This document shows positions 1-8,467 of a stretch of DNA of 64,000 nucleotides, piece by piece. Below the pieces are notes generated by a model that worked only from the letters and a program-made list of their open reading frames with translations, did no database searches and had not been told where the DNA came from. How positions within the stretch are numbered: the stretch's first letter is position 1; the number at the start of each line of letters is the position of its first letter. The DNA is from Neolewinella maritima (GTDB lineage Bacteria > Bacteroidota > Bacteroidia > Chitinophagales > Saprospiraceae), in contig NZ_CAKLPZ010000005.1 in assembly GCF_923081025.1 (NCBI RefSeq), positions 62,001-126,000 of the forward strand. The letters are read 5' to 3'. The translations under genes and the position numbers were made by a program.

Positions 1-86
1 GAAGTATCCTCCTCCAGCCCGGTAACCGTCGATGTAGTGCAGGTACAGAGGAGTAAGCCAAACAGGGCCAGGAGGCAGGTGCGCAT
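1..86 (-). CDS. N-terminus of a putative lipoprotein (partial)
   Basis: An open frame runs leftward from ATG at 84-86 off the window edge. The start MRTCLLALFGLLLCTC followed by TTSTVTG looks like a lipoprotein signal peptide: basic N-region, hydrophobic core, and Cys within a small-residue context. A TACTTTAG box on the minus strand (92-99) lies only a few bases upstream, which fits a Bacteroidota promoter with a very short leader. Only about 28 residues are visible, so no function can be given. Confidence 0.45.
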   Translation of the reverse strand, partial: MRTCLLALFGLLLCTCTTSTVTGLEEDT

Positions 87-220
87 ACTAGCTAAAGTAA
101 GTCGATTCGCAGCTTAGCTATCCTGCTAGATTAGCTGATCCGATCGCTGTGCAGCCTACCTTGACAGTATGCCCCGGCCAGGCTATCAGCGACTGCTAGT
201 GGCAACCAGCAGAGCTTTTC

Positions 221-228
221 TACCTTTA
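221..228 (+). promoter_or_regulatory. Putative -7 box of the secreted-protein gene
   Basis: TACCTTTA matches seven of eight positions of the Bacteroidota -7 consensus TAnnTTTG and lies 23 bp before the ATG at 252. No clear -33 TTG was seen. Confidence 0.35.
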
Positions 229-251
229 GTACATACCACCTCCTATCCAGT

Positions 252-878
252 ATGCTCATTCGTCTGCTATGCTGCTGTTTCCTGACGGGCGCGCTCAGCG
301 CCCAGCCTCTCCTTGACACCCTAGCCGTGAAGGTCTGTGATTGCATGCACGCTACGCCCGAACTCGTCTACCCCCGCCTGCAGGCCAACCGCTGTGTACT
401 CACGATCAGCACCGCCTACGCCAGTCGTATCCGTGCCGAACTGCAGCTATCGCCCCGTAAAGCCAGCGACCGCCGCCGTCTCGGGGAACTGCTGGTAGAG
501 CCACTGACCGCCGACTGCCCCCTACTACGCGCCCTCGCTCCCGGAACCCTCGAACCCGAGCTTCACTACAGTGACTTCCCCCTGCTGAAAAAAGCCCGAC
601 TCCCCAAGGTGGATAAGGAGCCTCCGGCTAGTCCGGCGGCCACCACTACGCGGGAAGTGCCTACCCTCTTGCGGGCCAGCGGCACCCTTACGCAGCTCCC
701 CAACGGAGACCGACTGCGCGTGCTGCTTGCCGAAGGAAGCACCCAGACGTTCACCCTACCCCGGGCCATCGCACGCCGCCTGACCCTCACTCGCGGACAG
801 CCCATCACGGTAGTCTACCGCGAAGACTGGCGCACGGACGGATACCACATCAAGCTCACCGTCGTTCGTATTGAATAA
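252..878 (+). CDS. Secreted protein of unknown function with CxC motif
   Basis: The 208-residue product starts with a signal peptide (MLIRLLCCCFLTGALSAQ, cleavage likely after Ala-Gln). It continues with a VCDCM segment near residues 28-32 and one further Cys-containing stretch, a pattern common in small secreted Bacteroidota proteins. The C-terminal third (from about residue 140) is rich in beta-type sequence (GTLTQLPNGDRLRVLL...). I recognise no named family. It has its own candidate promoter and stands apart from the mqn genes by 73 bp containing a small hairpin, so it need not be co-transcribed with them. Confidence 0.6.
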   Translation: MLIRLLCCCFLTGALSAQPLLDTLAVKVCDCMHATPELVYPRLQANRCVLTISTAYASRIRAELQLSPRKASDRRRLGELLVEPLTADCPLLRALAPGTLEPELHYSDFPLLKKARLPKVDKEPPASPAATTTREVPTLLRASGTLTQLPNGDRLRVLLAEGSTQTFTLPRAIARRLTLTRGQPITVVYREDWRTDGYHIKLTVVRIE

Positions 879-890
879 GTCGATTAGTTG

Positions 891-910
891 CTTTCAGAAA
901 AAACTGAAAG
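891..910 (+). terminator. Small hairpin after the secreted-protein gene
   Basis: CTTTCAG and CTGAAAG form a perfect 7-bp stem around six A residues, 12 bp after the stop codon at 878. There is no T-run, so intrinsic termination is uncertain; it could equally be a processing site. Confidence 0.25.
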
Positions 911-951
911 TTGACTGAGGTGTTGAATAGACGTCCCCAATCTCCCCACAC

Positions 952-2139
952 ATGCACACGCCGTCCGTAGCCATGGTCCTTCGCGACCCGACCCTTTCTC
1001 CGCACCTGCGCGCCGCCGCCCGCAAGATTTACGACGGTGTACGGCTGACCCCGGCCGACGGCCTGCTGCTGTACGAAGAAGCCCCCCTCGGCTACCTCGG
1101 TGCACTGGCTAACTACGTCAGGGAACAGAAGCACGGTGACCGCACCTACTTCAACCGTAACTTCCACGTGGAGCCTACCAATGTGTGTCTGTACACCTGT
1201 AGCTTCTGCAGCTACAGCCGGCGCATGAAGAAGCGGGAAGACGGCTGGGAGTACAGCCTGGAGGACATCATGGACATCGTCAAGAAGTACGACGATACGC
1301 TGGTGACCGAGGTCCACATCGTAGGAGGCGTGCTGCCGCAGTACGATGTACCCTTCTACACCGAGCTGTTTCAACGCATCAAGGCCCACCGCCCGGAACT
1401 GCACATCAAGGCGCTGACGCCGGTGGAGTACCACTATATTTTTAAAAAAGCCAAGATCAGCTACGAAGAGGGCATGCGCCTGATGAAGGAGGCCGGTCTG
1501 GACAGTATGCCCGGCGGCGGTGCCGAGATCTTCGCCGATGAGATCCGCGACCAGATCGCCGGTGGCAAGTGCTCGGGCGAGCAGTGGCTCCGCATCCACG
1601 AGATCTGGCACGAGCTCGGCATGCGCTCCAACGCGACCATGCTCTACGGCCATATCGAGAACTACGGGCACCGCATCGATCACCTGGAGAAGTTGCGGGC
1701 ACTACAGGACAAGACGGGCGGCTTCCAGACCTACATCCCCCTCAAGTTCCGCAACGAGAACAACGAGCTCAGTCACCTGCCCGAGACCACCGTCGTGGAG
1801 GATCTGCGCAACTACGCCATCGGCCGGCTGTACCTCGACAACTTCGACCACGTGAAGGCCTACTGGCCCATGATCGGCCGCACTACCGCCCAGCTCAGCC
1901 TGGCTTTTGGTGTCGACGACCTGGACGGCACTATCGACGACACCACCCGCATCTACTCCATGGCCGGCGGCGAGCAGCACCCAGCCATGAGCACCGAAGA
2001 CCTGGTGAAGATGATCCGCTCCGTCGGCCGCCAACCCATCGAGCGCGACACCCTCTACGGTGTACTGAAGGACTTCACGGACGTGGGGTTTGCCAGCGAC
2101 AAGGAGTACCGGGGGTATACGGCCCTACCGGTCGTTTAG
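952..2139 (+). CDS. mqnE: Aminodeoxyfutalosine synthase (radical SAM)
   Basis: Joins the enolpyruvyl intermediate made by MqnA to adenosine by radical SAM chemistry, giving aminofutalosine in the futalosine route to menaquinone; cytoplasmic. At 395 residues it has the expected length. The [4Fe-4S] motif CxxxCxxC is C79, C83, C86, inside EPTNVCLYTCSFCSYSR, which resembles MqnE more than MqnC (whose motif context is usually NYTNICxxxCxFCAF). The PGGGAEIF segment is also typical of the MqnE/CofH group. An in-frame ATG at 973 is an alternative start. mqnA follows two genes downstream on the same strand, which supports the assignment. Confidence 0.85.
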   Translation: MHTPSVAMVLRDPTLSPHLRAAARKIYDGVRLTPADGLLLYEEAPLGYLGALANYVREQKHGDRTYFNRNFHVEPTNVCLYTCSFCSYSRRMKKREDGWEYSLEDIMDIVKKYDDTLVTEVHIVGGVLPQYDVPFYTELFQRIKAHRPELHIKALTPVEYHYIFKKAKISYEEGMRLMKEAGLDSMPGGGAEIFADEIRDQIAGGKCSGEQWLRIHEIWHELGMRSNATMLYGHIENYGHRIDHLEKLRALQDKTGGFQTYIPLKFRNENNELSHLPETTVVEDLRNYAIGRLYLDNFDHVKAYWPMIGRTTAQLSLAFGVDDLDGTIDDTTRIYSMAGGEQHPAMSTEDLVKMIRSVGRQPIERDTLYGVLKDFTDVGFASDKEYRGYTALPVV

Positions 2140-2164
2140 CCCTTCCCCACCCCACTACCAAACT

Positions 2165-2797
2165 ATGAAGACCATCTACCTCGTCCGCCACGGACAGACC
2201 GACTACAACCTACGCGGCATCGTGCAGGGCAGCGGCGTCGACGCCAGCCTCAACCACACGGGGGAGACGCAGGCGCGCCACTTCTACCGGCATTATAAAG
2301 ACACGAACTTCGATGTCGTACTCACCAGCGTACTCAAGCGCAGCTGGGAAACCGTACAGGGCTTCATCGACGACGGCATACCCTGGGAAAAGCACATCGA
2401 CATCAACGAGATCTGCTGGGGCAGCCACGAGGGTAAGGCCGGCACCAAGGAAAGCATCGCCGAGTACAAGCGCGTCAAGGACGAGTGGGCCGCCGGCGAG
2501 CTGGACGGTCGCATCGGCGGCGGCGAGAGTGCCCGGGAGCTCAATGAGCGGCTGCAGCGCTTCATCACCCACCTGAGCGACCGCCCGGAAGACAAGCTCC
2601 TGATCTGTAGCCACGGCCGCGCGATGTGTGCCCTGGTAACACTGATGATGGGTAGGCCCATCAGCATGATGAACGAGTTGGTGCACCATAACCTAGGCCT
2701 CTGGATCGGTGAACTGCAGCCCGACGGACTGTACAAATTCAGCCTGCAGAACGACCGCACCCACATCCCCGAACCCCTAACCCTCGGCAAATGGTAG
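2165..2797 (+). CDS. Histidine phosphatase family protein
   Basis: Phosphoglycerate-mutase/CobC-type phosphatase of 210 residues. The catalytic RHG motif is R8-H9-G10 in MKTIYLVRHGQTDYN, and the second histidine is in CSHGRAM near residue 149. The start at 2165 places the RHG motif at the usual distance from the N-terminus; an upstream extension in frame lacks family character. It lies 25 bp after mqnE and overlaps mqnA by 7 bp, so the three genes are probably one transcript. The known futalosine pathway has no phosphatase step, so its substrate is unknown; a housekeeping phosphomonoesterase is equally possible. Confidence 0.8.
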   Translation: MKTIYLVRHGQTDYNLRGIVQGSGVDASLNHTGETQARHFYRHYKDTNFDVVLTSVLKRSWETVQGFIDDGIPWEKHIDINEICWGSHEGKAGTKESIAEYKRVKDEWAAGELDGRIGGGESARELNERLQRFITHLSDRPEDKLLICSHGRAMCALVTLMMGRPISMMNELVHHNLGLWIGELQPDGLYKFSLQNDRTHIPEPLTLGKW

Positions 2798-3558
2798 CCC
2801 GGTCCGCACCGCACCGCCTGGTGGCCGTCAGCTACCTCAATACGAAGCCGCTGCTGTACGGCCTGCTGCGTAGTCCCATCAGCGACACGCTGGCGATGGA
2901 CCTGGCGATCCCGAGCGAGTGCGCCCGGCAACTGGTGGAGGGGGAAGCGGACATTGCCCTGGTGCCCGTAGCCGTACTGCCCGAGCTGCCCTACTACGAG
3001 ATCATCAGCGACTACTGCATCGGAGCGGACGGGGCCGTGGCCACCGTCTGCGTATACGGCGACGTACCGCTGGAAGAGATGACCCACGTATACCTGGATC
3101 ACCACAGTCGCACCTCCGTCATGCTCACCCGCCTGCTGCTGGAGGAGTACTGGCAGCACGAGGTCACCTTCCTGGATGCCGAAGACGGCTACATCGACCA
3201 CATCAACGGCAGCATTGGCGGCCTGGTCATCGGGGACCGTACGATCGGACTCGATAAGCGCTTCCAGTACGTCTACGACCTGGGCGCAGCCTGGAAGGAT
3301 CACACCGGACTTCCCTTCGTCTTCGCCGCCTGGGTGACCACCAAGAAGCTACCGAAATCCTTCATTGCCGACTTCAACGCCGCCCTGAAGGAAGGTCTTG
3401 ATCACCTGCCGCAGCTGCAGCTCCTGCTCCCCTCCCCCAGTCCGGATTTCGACCTCACGGACTATTTCACCCACCACATCGACTACATCCTCGATCAGGG
3501 CAAGCGCAGGGGCATGGATCGTTTTTTGGACTATGTCGCTGCGGCTCTGGTCGTCTAG
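2791..3558 (+). CDS. mqnA: Chorismate dehydratase, menaquinone biosynthesis
   Basis: First enzyme of the futalosine pathway, converting chorismate to 3-[(1-carboxyvinyl)oxy]benzoate. The 255-residue product shows the MqnA signature VSYLNTKPLLYGL near the N-terminus, and its periplasmic-binding-protein-like fold is consistent with ADIALVPVAVLPEL and GGLVIGDRTIGL. The ATG at 2791 lies inside the phosphatase stop region (7-bp overlap), indicating translational coupling. The stop codon overlaps the stop of the convergent M56 peptidase gene by 3 bp, leaving no intergenic terminator. Confidence 0.88.
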   Translation: MVARSAPHRLVAVSYLNTKPLLYGLLRSPISDTLAMDLAIPSECARQLVEGEADIALVPVAVLPELPYYEIISDYCIGADGAVATVCVYGDVPLEEMTHVYLDHHSRTSVMLTRLLLEEYWQHEVTFLDAEDGYIDHINGSIGGLVIGDRTIGLDKRFQYVYDLGAAWKDHTGLPFVFAAWVTTKKLPKSFIADFNAALKEGLDHLPQLQLLLPSPSPDFDLTDYFTHHIDYILDQGKRRGMDRFLDYVAAALVV

Positions 3559-5549
3559 CTTCCGGGCATACTGAGGGTAATGCTTCCTCCACGACTGAAG
3601 CTCGAGCCGACGACGGCACGGTAGCGCTGTTCGAACTCCCTGGCGACGTTTCGACCGTACGTTTTGTCGTTGATGGTAAGGCTGTTGCGCTCAGCGCGAA
3701 GCTTCTTCACTGGCTCATTGTCGATAATACCTTCTAACTGCAGCTCACGGATCAGCGCTCCGAGCTGATTCTCCATTTGGTCGAGAGAGGGGTTGGGAGT
3801 GAGTGCCCCCTGCGCTTCGCCGGATTCAGGTTCAAGTTCTTCACGCATACGCTCCAGGTGTTGTTCCAGCTCCTCCTGCAAGTCGCGTAGTTCACGTAGA
3901 TCATTGAGCCGTTCGATCGCCTCGTCACTAAACCTTGCCTCCTGCAGAGCCCGCAGCCGCTGCCCGGTGATTCCCTGCTGTCGGAGGCTCTGGAGAACAC
4001 CGTCACGGATTCCCATCAAATATGACCGCTTGCTGATCAGTTCCCGCGGCGTATTCATGTAAAGCCTGATGAATGTGTCCTGCTCGAATCCCCCCTCGAA
4101 ATTATTAATTACAATACTCGTATCGGCCGTAGCATTTCGCATCATAGTTTCCATATCTACGGACTCCAGCGCCTGATTGGCGATCCACTGCAGGCTGTCC
4201 AATGAGTGCGTCAACCACTTAGCCCTACCCACCGACGCTAGCGCCCGCTCGGCGATCCGGTGCAGGCTATCCGGTGGAAAGTCGAAGTGCCATTCGTTGT
4301 CGAAGCGGAAGGGCTCGGCCGGCGGCTGTACACCGAGGAGCTCTTCAGCTAAGGCTTCATTCTCTTCAAATTCGTCGGGGGGCACCGCCTGGCCGTCGAT
4401 CTCAAGCTCCTGAATCTCGCGGTCTGCGACCTTGAGCTTGGTCACCTTGCCGTTCGATATTCTGGTCACTTCGTGGGTGCCCGGCGGCAGGGTATCCGGG
4501 GCGGGGAGCGCGGGTGCGGAGATGGGAGTGGTGGCTACGGGCAGAGGCTCCATGACCTCCTCTAGCTGCGGGGTATAGACGGCCGTTGCGATTAGGCACA
4601 GCAGGGCAAGTAGGGGCAGTAAAAACAGTCGGTTGTTCATGGTGTAGTTGCGTTCTTGGTGATGAATGAAGCGGCGGACGCGGGCCAGTAGGCCGCCCCC
4701 ATCCGTTAGGGAGAGCACCGTGGCGGGGGCAGTCTCTGCGGATGCAGCCTGCTCGCCGTAGTGCAGCAGGGCCCGGGCATAGGGTAGCTTACCCGGTCCG
4801 TAGGCCAGCACCAGATCGTCGCAGCAATGCTCGCGTTCTTCGCGGATGCGGGCCCCGATCCAGTGCACGGCCGGGTGGTAGTAAAACAGCACTTCGATCA
4901 GGCACTGCAGCAGGTTGAAGTAGTGATCGTAGCGGCGCAGGTGGGCCAGTTCGTGCAGGATGACGGTTTCGGTCTCCTCGGTAGTTAGCTGATTGACGAG
5001 CGCGATCGGTAGCAGCAAGATGGGTTTGAGGTGACCGACGAGCATGGGCCCGGTAATACCCTCCCCGGTACGGAGGTGGAGCGGACCCCGGTAGCCCAGT
5101 CGGTCGGCCAGCCGTTGTACGGTCCGGCGCAGCGGCTCGGGTACCGCCCCCCGGAACGAACGTTGCATCCGGCGGACGCGCCAAAAAGATATAGCCAAAC
5201 GCAGGGCACCTACGAATACGGCGATCAGCCAGCAGGCAACTAGCGCAGTCATCCAGAAGTCTGGATCGGTGAAGCGGTCGTAGGCGGGGGAAGTGTCTGA
5301 GGGGAAGCCTACGTAAGCGATTACGTACTGCTGCATGGAACTCTCCAGGTGGCCGGTAGGCGTATAGTACCAGGCGAAGGTGGCCGCCGACAGGGCGAGC
5401 TGTAGCAGCAGTGCGCCGTAGGCTGTGCGGTACCTGCCGGCCGCGCTCAGCGTACCGTAGCGCGACACGCCCCAGAGGAGCAGGGCCAGCAACGTAGCCT
5501 GCCAGAGCGAGTGGAGCAGCGTGGTGCCCAGTGCGGTGATCTCAGCCAT
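3555..5549 (-). CDS. BlaR1/MecR1-like M56 metallopeptidase
   Basis: Membrane-embedded zinc metallopeptidase of the M56 family that, by analogy with BlaR1/MecR1, would cleave or inactivate the partner repressor. From the ATG at 5549 it has 664 residues. Predicted membrane segments lie near residues 8-30, 42-60 and 101-121, the HExxH site is H199-E200-H203, and another hydrophobic segment sits near residue 310. In place of the penicillin-binding sensor domain of true BlaR1 there is a long acidic, coiled-coil region with an internal duplication (DSLHRIAERALASV, then DSLQWIANQALESV) and a C-terminal SLTINDKTYGRNVAREFE motif. The start overlaps blaI by 8 bp. The inducing signal is therefore unlikely to be a beta-lactam sensed by this protein. 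Confidence 0.78.
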   Translation of the reverse strand: MAEITALGTTLLHSLWQATLLALLLWGVSRYGTLSAAGRYRTAYGALLLQLALSAATFAWYYTPTGHLESSMQQYVIAYVGFPSDTSPAYDRFTDPDFWMTALVACWLIAVFVGALRLAISFWRVRRMQRSFRGAVPEPLRRTVQRLADRLGYRGPLHLRTGEGITGPMLVGHLKPILLLPIALVNQLTTEETETVILHELAHLRRYDHYFNLLQCLIEVLFYYHPAVHWIGARIREEREHCCDDLVLAYGPGKLPYARALLHYGEQAASAETAPATVLSLTDGGGLLARVRRFIHHQERNYTMNNRLFLLPLLALLCLIATAVYTPQLEEVMEPLPVATTPISAPALPAPDTLPPGTHEVTRISNGKVTKLKVADREIQELEIDGQAVPPDEFEENEALAEELLGVQPPAEPFRFDNEWHFDFPPDSLHRIAERALASVGRAKWLTHSLDSLQWIANQALESVDMETMMRNATADTSIVINNFEGGFEQDTFIRLYMNTPRELISKRSYLMGIRDGVLQSLRQQGITGQRLRALQEARFSDEAIERLNDLRELRDLQEELEQHLERMREELEPESGEAQGALTPNPSLDQMENQLGALIRELQLEGIIDNEPVKKLRAERNSLTINDKTYGRNVAREFEQRYRAVVGSSFSRGGSITLSMPGS

Positions 5550-5943
5550 GGGTGCGGTCGTTTTCGAGGCGGGTAATGAGATCCTTAATCTCGGCCAGCT
5601 CTTCGGGGGTGGCCTGTCCATCGCCCAGTGCGCGCAGTACCAGCTCCGAGCGGGAGCCGCCGAAGGTGTTGGCTACAAAGCGACCGAGCAGACTGCGCTG
5701 GGTCTTCTCCTGCTTGGCGGCAGCGGTATAGATGTGACTGCGCTGGCTCTCGTCACGGGTCACCAGGCCCTTTTCCGCCATGAGCTGCAGTAGCTTGAGG
5801 GTAGTGGTGTAGCCGATGGCGCGATCCGGTGGGTCGCTCTGGGCAGCCAGGGTATTGAGCGCTTCGTTGACGGCGCGTACCGTGGTGGGTCCCTGGATCC
5901 AGAGGACCTGGAGGATGGCGAGTTCACTTTCAGTCGGCGTCAT
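5542..5943 (-). CDS. BlaI/MecI/CopY family transcriptional repressor
   Basis: Winged-helix repressor of 133 residues starting MTPTESELAILQVLWIQGPTTV, the classic BlaI N-terminus, with the recognition-helix region around YTTTLKLLQLMAEKGLVTRD. The C-terminal dimerisation segment ends in LKDLITRLEN-type sequence. The ATG at 5941-5943 is preferred because the BlaI fold begins there; an extension to 5991 would read through the operator. It is the first gene of a two-gene operon with the M56 peptidase (8-bp overlap). Two perfect palindromes directly before the start codon are the likely autoregulatory operator. Confidence 0.85.
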   Translation of the reverse strand: MTPTESELAILQVLWIQGPTTVRAVNEALNTLAAQSDPPDRAIGYTTTLKLLQLMAEKGLVTRDESQRSHIYTAAAKQEKTQRSLLGRFVANTFGGSRSELVLRALGDGQATPEELAEIKDLITRLENDRTHG

Positions 5944-5944
5944 G

Positions 5945-5984
5945 TACGAATAGTTTCGTACAAATATATACGAAATGGTTCGTA
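5945..5984 (-). promoter_or_regulatory. Double palindromic operator of the blaI-like operon
   Basis: Two perfect inverted repeats TACGAA-N4-TTCGTA occupy 5945-5960 (spacer TAGT) and 5969-5984 (spacer ATGG); their centres are 24 bp apart. The first lies one base before the start codon. A lone half-site TACGAA at 6016-6021 sits 47 bp from the second site. Dyads upstream of BlaI-type genes normally bind the repressor; the assignment here rests on position and symmetry. Confidence 0.7.
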
Positions 5985-6027
5985 GTTGCAAATTTGCCTG
6001 TCGTTGGCCGAGCTATACGAAGTTTTG

Positions 6028-6101
6028 CTCGTCCGCCGACGGGCAGGATCACTCCACCTCCTCGGCCGACGAAGGAAGCTGCGCAACCGTCGGCGGACGA
6101 G
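6028..6101. repeat. 15-bp inverted repeat with 44-bp loop
   Basis: CTCGTCCGCCGACGG at 6028-6042 is the exact reverse complement of 6087-6101. The right arm ends four bases before the histidine-kinase stop codon. The loop contains another GGCCGACGA block. It may act as a transcript end for the kinase operon, but no U-run follows. Confidence 0.5.
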
Positions 6102-6104
6102 GGG

Positions 6105-7154
6105 CTATGCCTTTCCCAAAGTGATGCCGAAGGTGGAACCCAGCCCCGCCGTGCTGCGCACGTTGATCGTCTGCTGGTGGGCCTCCATGATGTGCTTGAC
6201 GATGCTGAGCCCGAGGCCGCTGCCGCCCTTCTGTCGGCTGCGGCTTTTGTCTACCCGGTAGAAGCGGTCAAAGACGTGCGGCAGGTGCTTTTCCGGGATG
6301 CCGATGCCGTTGTCCGATACCTCGCACAGGATGTAGGTATCCATGTCGTAGAAGCCGAAGCGGGTCGCCCCCCCCTGGTTGCCGTACTTGATGGAGTTGG
6401 TGACCAGGTTGATGAGTACCTGCCGGATGCTCTCGCGGTCGGCCTCCACGATAAAGCCCTGTCCGGCCCCCTCCTTGAAACCCAGGGTGATACCCGCCTC
6501 GCGGGCCTTTAGGTCTACCTCTTCGATCACCTCCTGGGCCAGCCCCTTGATGTCGAAGGGCTCGGGGTCGAACATCAGATCGCCCGCCTCCAGGCGACTG
6601 ATCGCGCTCAGGTCCTCCACGATGGTCTGTAGCCGCTCCACGTTCTTGGCGGCCTTTTTGATGAAGGACTTCGTGATCTTCTTGTCCTCGTAGCCGTGGT
6701 CCATCAGGGTATGCAGGTAGCCCTGGATATTGAAGATGGGTGTTTTGAGCTCGTGGCTGATATCGCCCACGTACCGCCTCCGGTACTCGGCAAAGCGCTC
6801 GTACTGGTCGATCTGCTCCTGCTGGTTTTCGGCCCATTCGGCGACTTCCTGCTCCACTTCCTCGATGATCGGCTGGTCGGGATCGATGCCCTCCCGCTTC
6901 ACGTCGTGGCCCACCTTCTGATTGTGGATCGTCTTGTAGATCAGCTTGATCTTGCGGTAGATATAGTGGTCCAGCGTAGCCAGCACGATGCCGTAGCTAA
7001 TGGCCGCGGCCGCAGGTGCAAGGCAGAGCGCCAGCCACCAACTGAAGGGTACTGCGGGCAGGGCCATGAGCAGCAACAGCACGGCCTCCGTGGCCAGCCC
7101 GATGTAGACGGCGGTCCGGATGGATATCTCCCGGGGTGTACTGTTCTTCAGCAT
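6105..7154 (-). CDS. Sensor histidine kinase, PhoR-like
   Basis: Inner-membrane kinase of 349 residues. Two hydrophobic segments near residues 14-34 and 38-60 are followed by a charged linker, then the HisKA dimerisation domain with phospho-accepting H134 in DISHELKTPIFNIQG. The HATPase domain shows an N-box (LVTNSIKYG), G1 (DNGIGIP), F-box (VFDRFYRVDK) and G2 (GSGLGLSIV). There is almost no periplasmic domain, so it probably senses membrane or cytoplasmic cues. A GTG at 7166 would add four residues. It follows the response-regulator gene by under 30 bp, so the two form one operon. PhoR is a guess from architecture only. Confidence 0.85.
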   Translation of the reverse strand: MLKNSTPREISIRTAVYIGLATEAVLLLLMALPAVPFSWWLALCLAPAAAAISYGIVLATLDHYIYRKIKLIYKTIHNQKVGHDVKREGIDPDQPIIEEVEQEVAEWAENQQEQIDQYERFAEYRRRYVGDISHELKTPIFNIQGYLHTLMDHGYEDKKITKSFIKKAAKNVERLQTIVEDLSAISRLEAGDLMFDPEPFDIKGLAQEVIEEVDLKAREAGITLGFKEGAGQGFIVEADRESIRQVLINLVTNSIKYGNQGGATRFGFYDMDTYILCEVSDNGIGIPEKHLPHVFDRFYRVDKSRSRQKGGSGLGLSIVKHIMEAHQQTINVRSTAGLGSTFGITLGKA

Positions 7155-7181
7155 GGTGGATCGCACGCGGCGCGGCGGCGG

Positions 7182-7868
7182 TTAAAATTCGAATTTATAG
7201 CCGATGCCCTTGATCGTTTTAATGTAGTGGTCACCGAGCTTCTCGCGCAGCTTACGGATGTGCACGTCGATGGTGCGGTTACCTACGATCACGTCCGTAC
7301 CCCACACCTTATTGAAGATCTCTTCCCGACTGAACACCTTGCCCGGCTTAGAGGCGAGTAGGGTCAGCAGGTCGAACTCCTTTTTGGCCAGCTCGATGGT
7401 CTGATCCTTGCGGCGTACGACGATGCGTTCCAGGTCGATCTCCAGGTCCCCGATGCTGATCACGCTGGCCGCTTCCTCCTCCTGGCGGGCGTTACGGCGC
7501 AGCAGGGCCTTGACCCGGCTAATGAGTACCCGCGGCCGGATGGGCTTGGTGATGTAGTCGTCGCCGCCAATATCGAGGGCTGCGATCTGGCTGTAGTCCT
7601 CCTCCCGGGCAGTAAGAAAAGTGATGACAGTATTGTCGAAGCTCGTATCGGTGCGCAGTTGCCGGCAGACCTCCACGCCGTCCATAATGGGCATCATGAT
7701 GTCGAGTACGATCAGGTCGGGTCGGAACGCGTGGGCCAGTTTCAGGCCTTCCTCGCCGTTGCCGGCCGTGGCTACTTCGAAGCCCTCCTTGCGCAGGTTG
7801 AACTCCAGAATCTCCAGAATATCGGGCTCGTCATCGACTAAAAGTATCCTCGGCGGGGTAGCGGGCAT
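7182..7868 (-). CDS. OmpR/PhoB family response regulator
   Basis: DNA-binding regulator of 228 residues. The receiver domain (residues 6-120) has acidic pocket residues D12-D13 and phospho-acceptor D56 in LIVLDIMMPIMDG, with the conserved Lys in DDYITKPI. The C-terminal winged helix (about 133-228) has the OmpR pattern LLTLLASKPGKVFSREEI and RTIDVHIRKLREKLG. It is the upstream gene of the pair with the histidine kinase, its likely phosphodonor. About 100 bp without a gene separate it from the divergent sixA; I see no clear operator there. Confidence 0.9.
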   Translation of the reverse strand: MPATPPRILLVDDEPDILEILEFNLRKEGFEVATAGNGEEGLKLAHAFRPDLIVLDIMMPIMDGVEVCRQLRTDTSFDNTVITFLTAREEDYSQIAALDIGGDDYITKPIRPRVLISRVKALLRRNARQEEEAASVISIGDLEIDLERIVVRRKDQTIELAKKEFDLLTLLASKPGKVFSREEIFNKVWGTDVIVGNRTIDVHIRKLREKLGDHYIKTIKGIGYKFEF

Positions 7869-7969
7869 GCGGTGGGGGGAGTTTAGGGCGGGGTAAAGTT
7901 AGCCTAAGTGTATAGCTTGCAGCTTAATTCCGCGTTAAGCACAGGTAAAGCCACTCAGAACTAAGCAAG

Positions 7970-8467
7970 GTGAAGCACGTATATCTGGTCCGTCACGCCA
8001 AGAGCAGCTGGGCCGACCCCGACCTCAAGGACCACGACCGCCCCCTCAACGGCCGCGGCCGCTCGGACGCCCCCCGCATGGCCGCCCGCCTCAAGAAAGA
8101 AGGCGTCAAGATCGACGGCATCCTCACCTCCAGCGCCAAGCGCGCTCGGCAGACCGCCCAGTCCTTCGCCGAAGCCTACGGACTGGGGAAGGACCACGTG
8201 CTCAAGGAAAAAAAGCTCTACCACGCCGGCCCCAAGACCATCGAACGCTGCATTCAACAGCTGCCCGATGACTGGTCCACCGTACTGGTCTTCGGCCACA
8301 ACCCCGGCTACACCGAGGCCGCCAACGCCCTGAAGAACGACGACTACATCGGCAATGTCCCCACCTGCGGCATTGTCGGCAGCAAGGCGGATACCAAGAA
8401 ATGGTCCAAGTGGAAGCTCACCGAAGCCAAGCGCACGCTGTTCTATTCTCCTAAAGACGCAAAGTGA
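7970..8467 (+). CDS. sixA: SixA-type phosphohistidine phosphatase
   Basis: Small histidine phosphatase of 165 residues; in other bacteria SixA removes phosphate from histidine phosphotransfer proteins. RHA is R8-H9 in MKHVYLVRHAKSSWAD, the Arg-rich TSSAKRARQTAQ helix is present, and the second His is in VFGHNPGYTE. The GTG start at 7970 places the motif correctly. The stop overlaps the next gene by 4 bp (GTGA), so the two are coupled. Confidence 0.85.
   Translation: MKHVYLVRHAKSSWADPDLKDHDRPLNGRGRSDAPRMAARLKKEGVKIDGILTSSAKRARQTAQSFAEAYGLGKDHVLKEKKLYHAGPKTIERCIQQLPDDWSTVLVFGHNPGYTEAANALKNDDYIGNVPTCGIVGSKADTKKWSKWKLTEAKRTLFYSPKDAK

Noticed and set aside
3555-5943. Beta-lactam resistance module
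   Set aside because: The BlaI/BlaR1-like pair lacks a penicillin-binding sensor and no beta-lactamase gene is adjacent; penicillin acylase at 32409 is unlinked and not a beta-lactamase.
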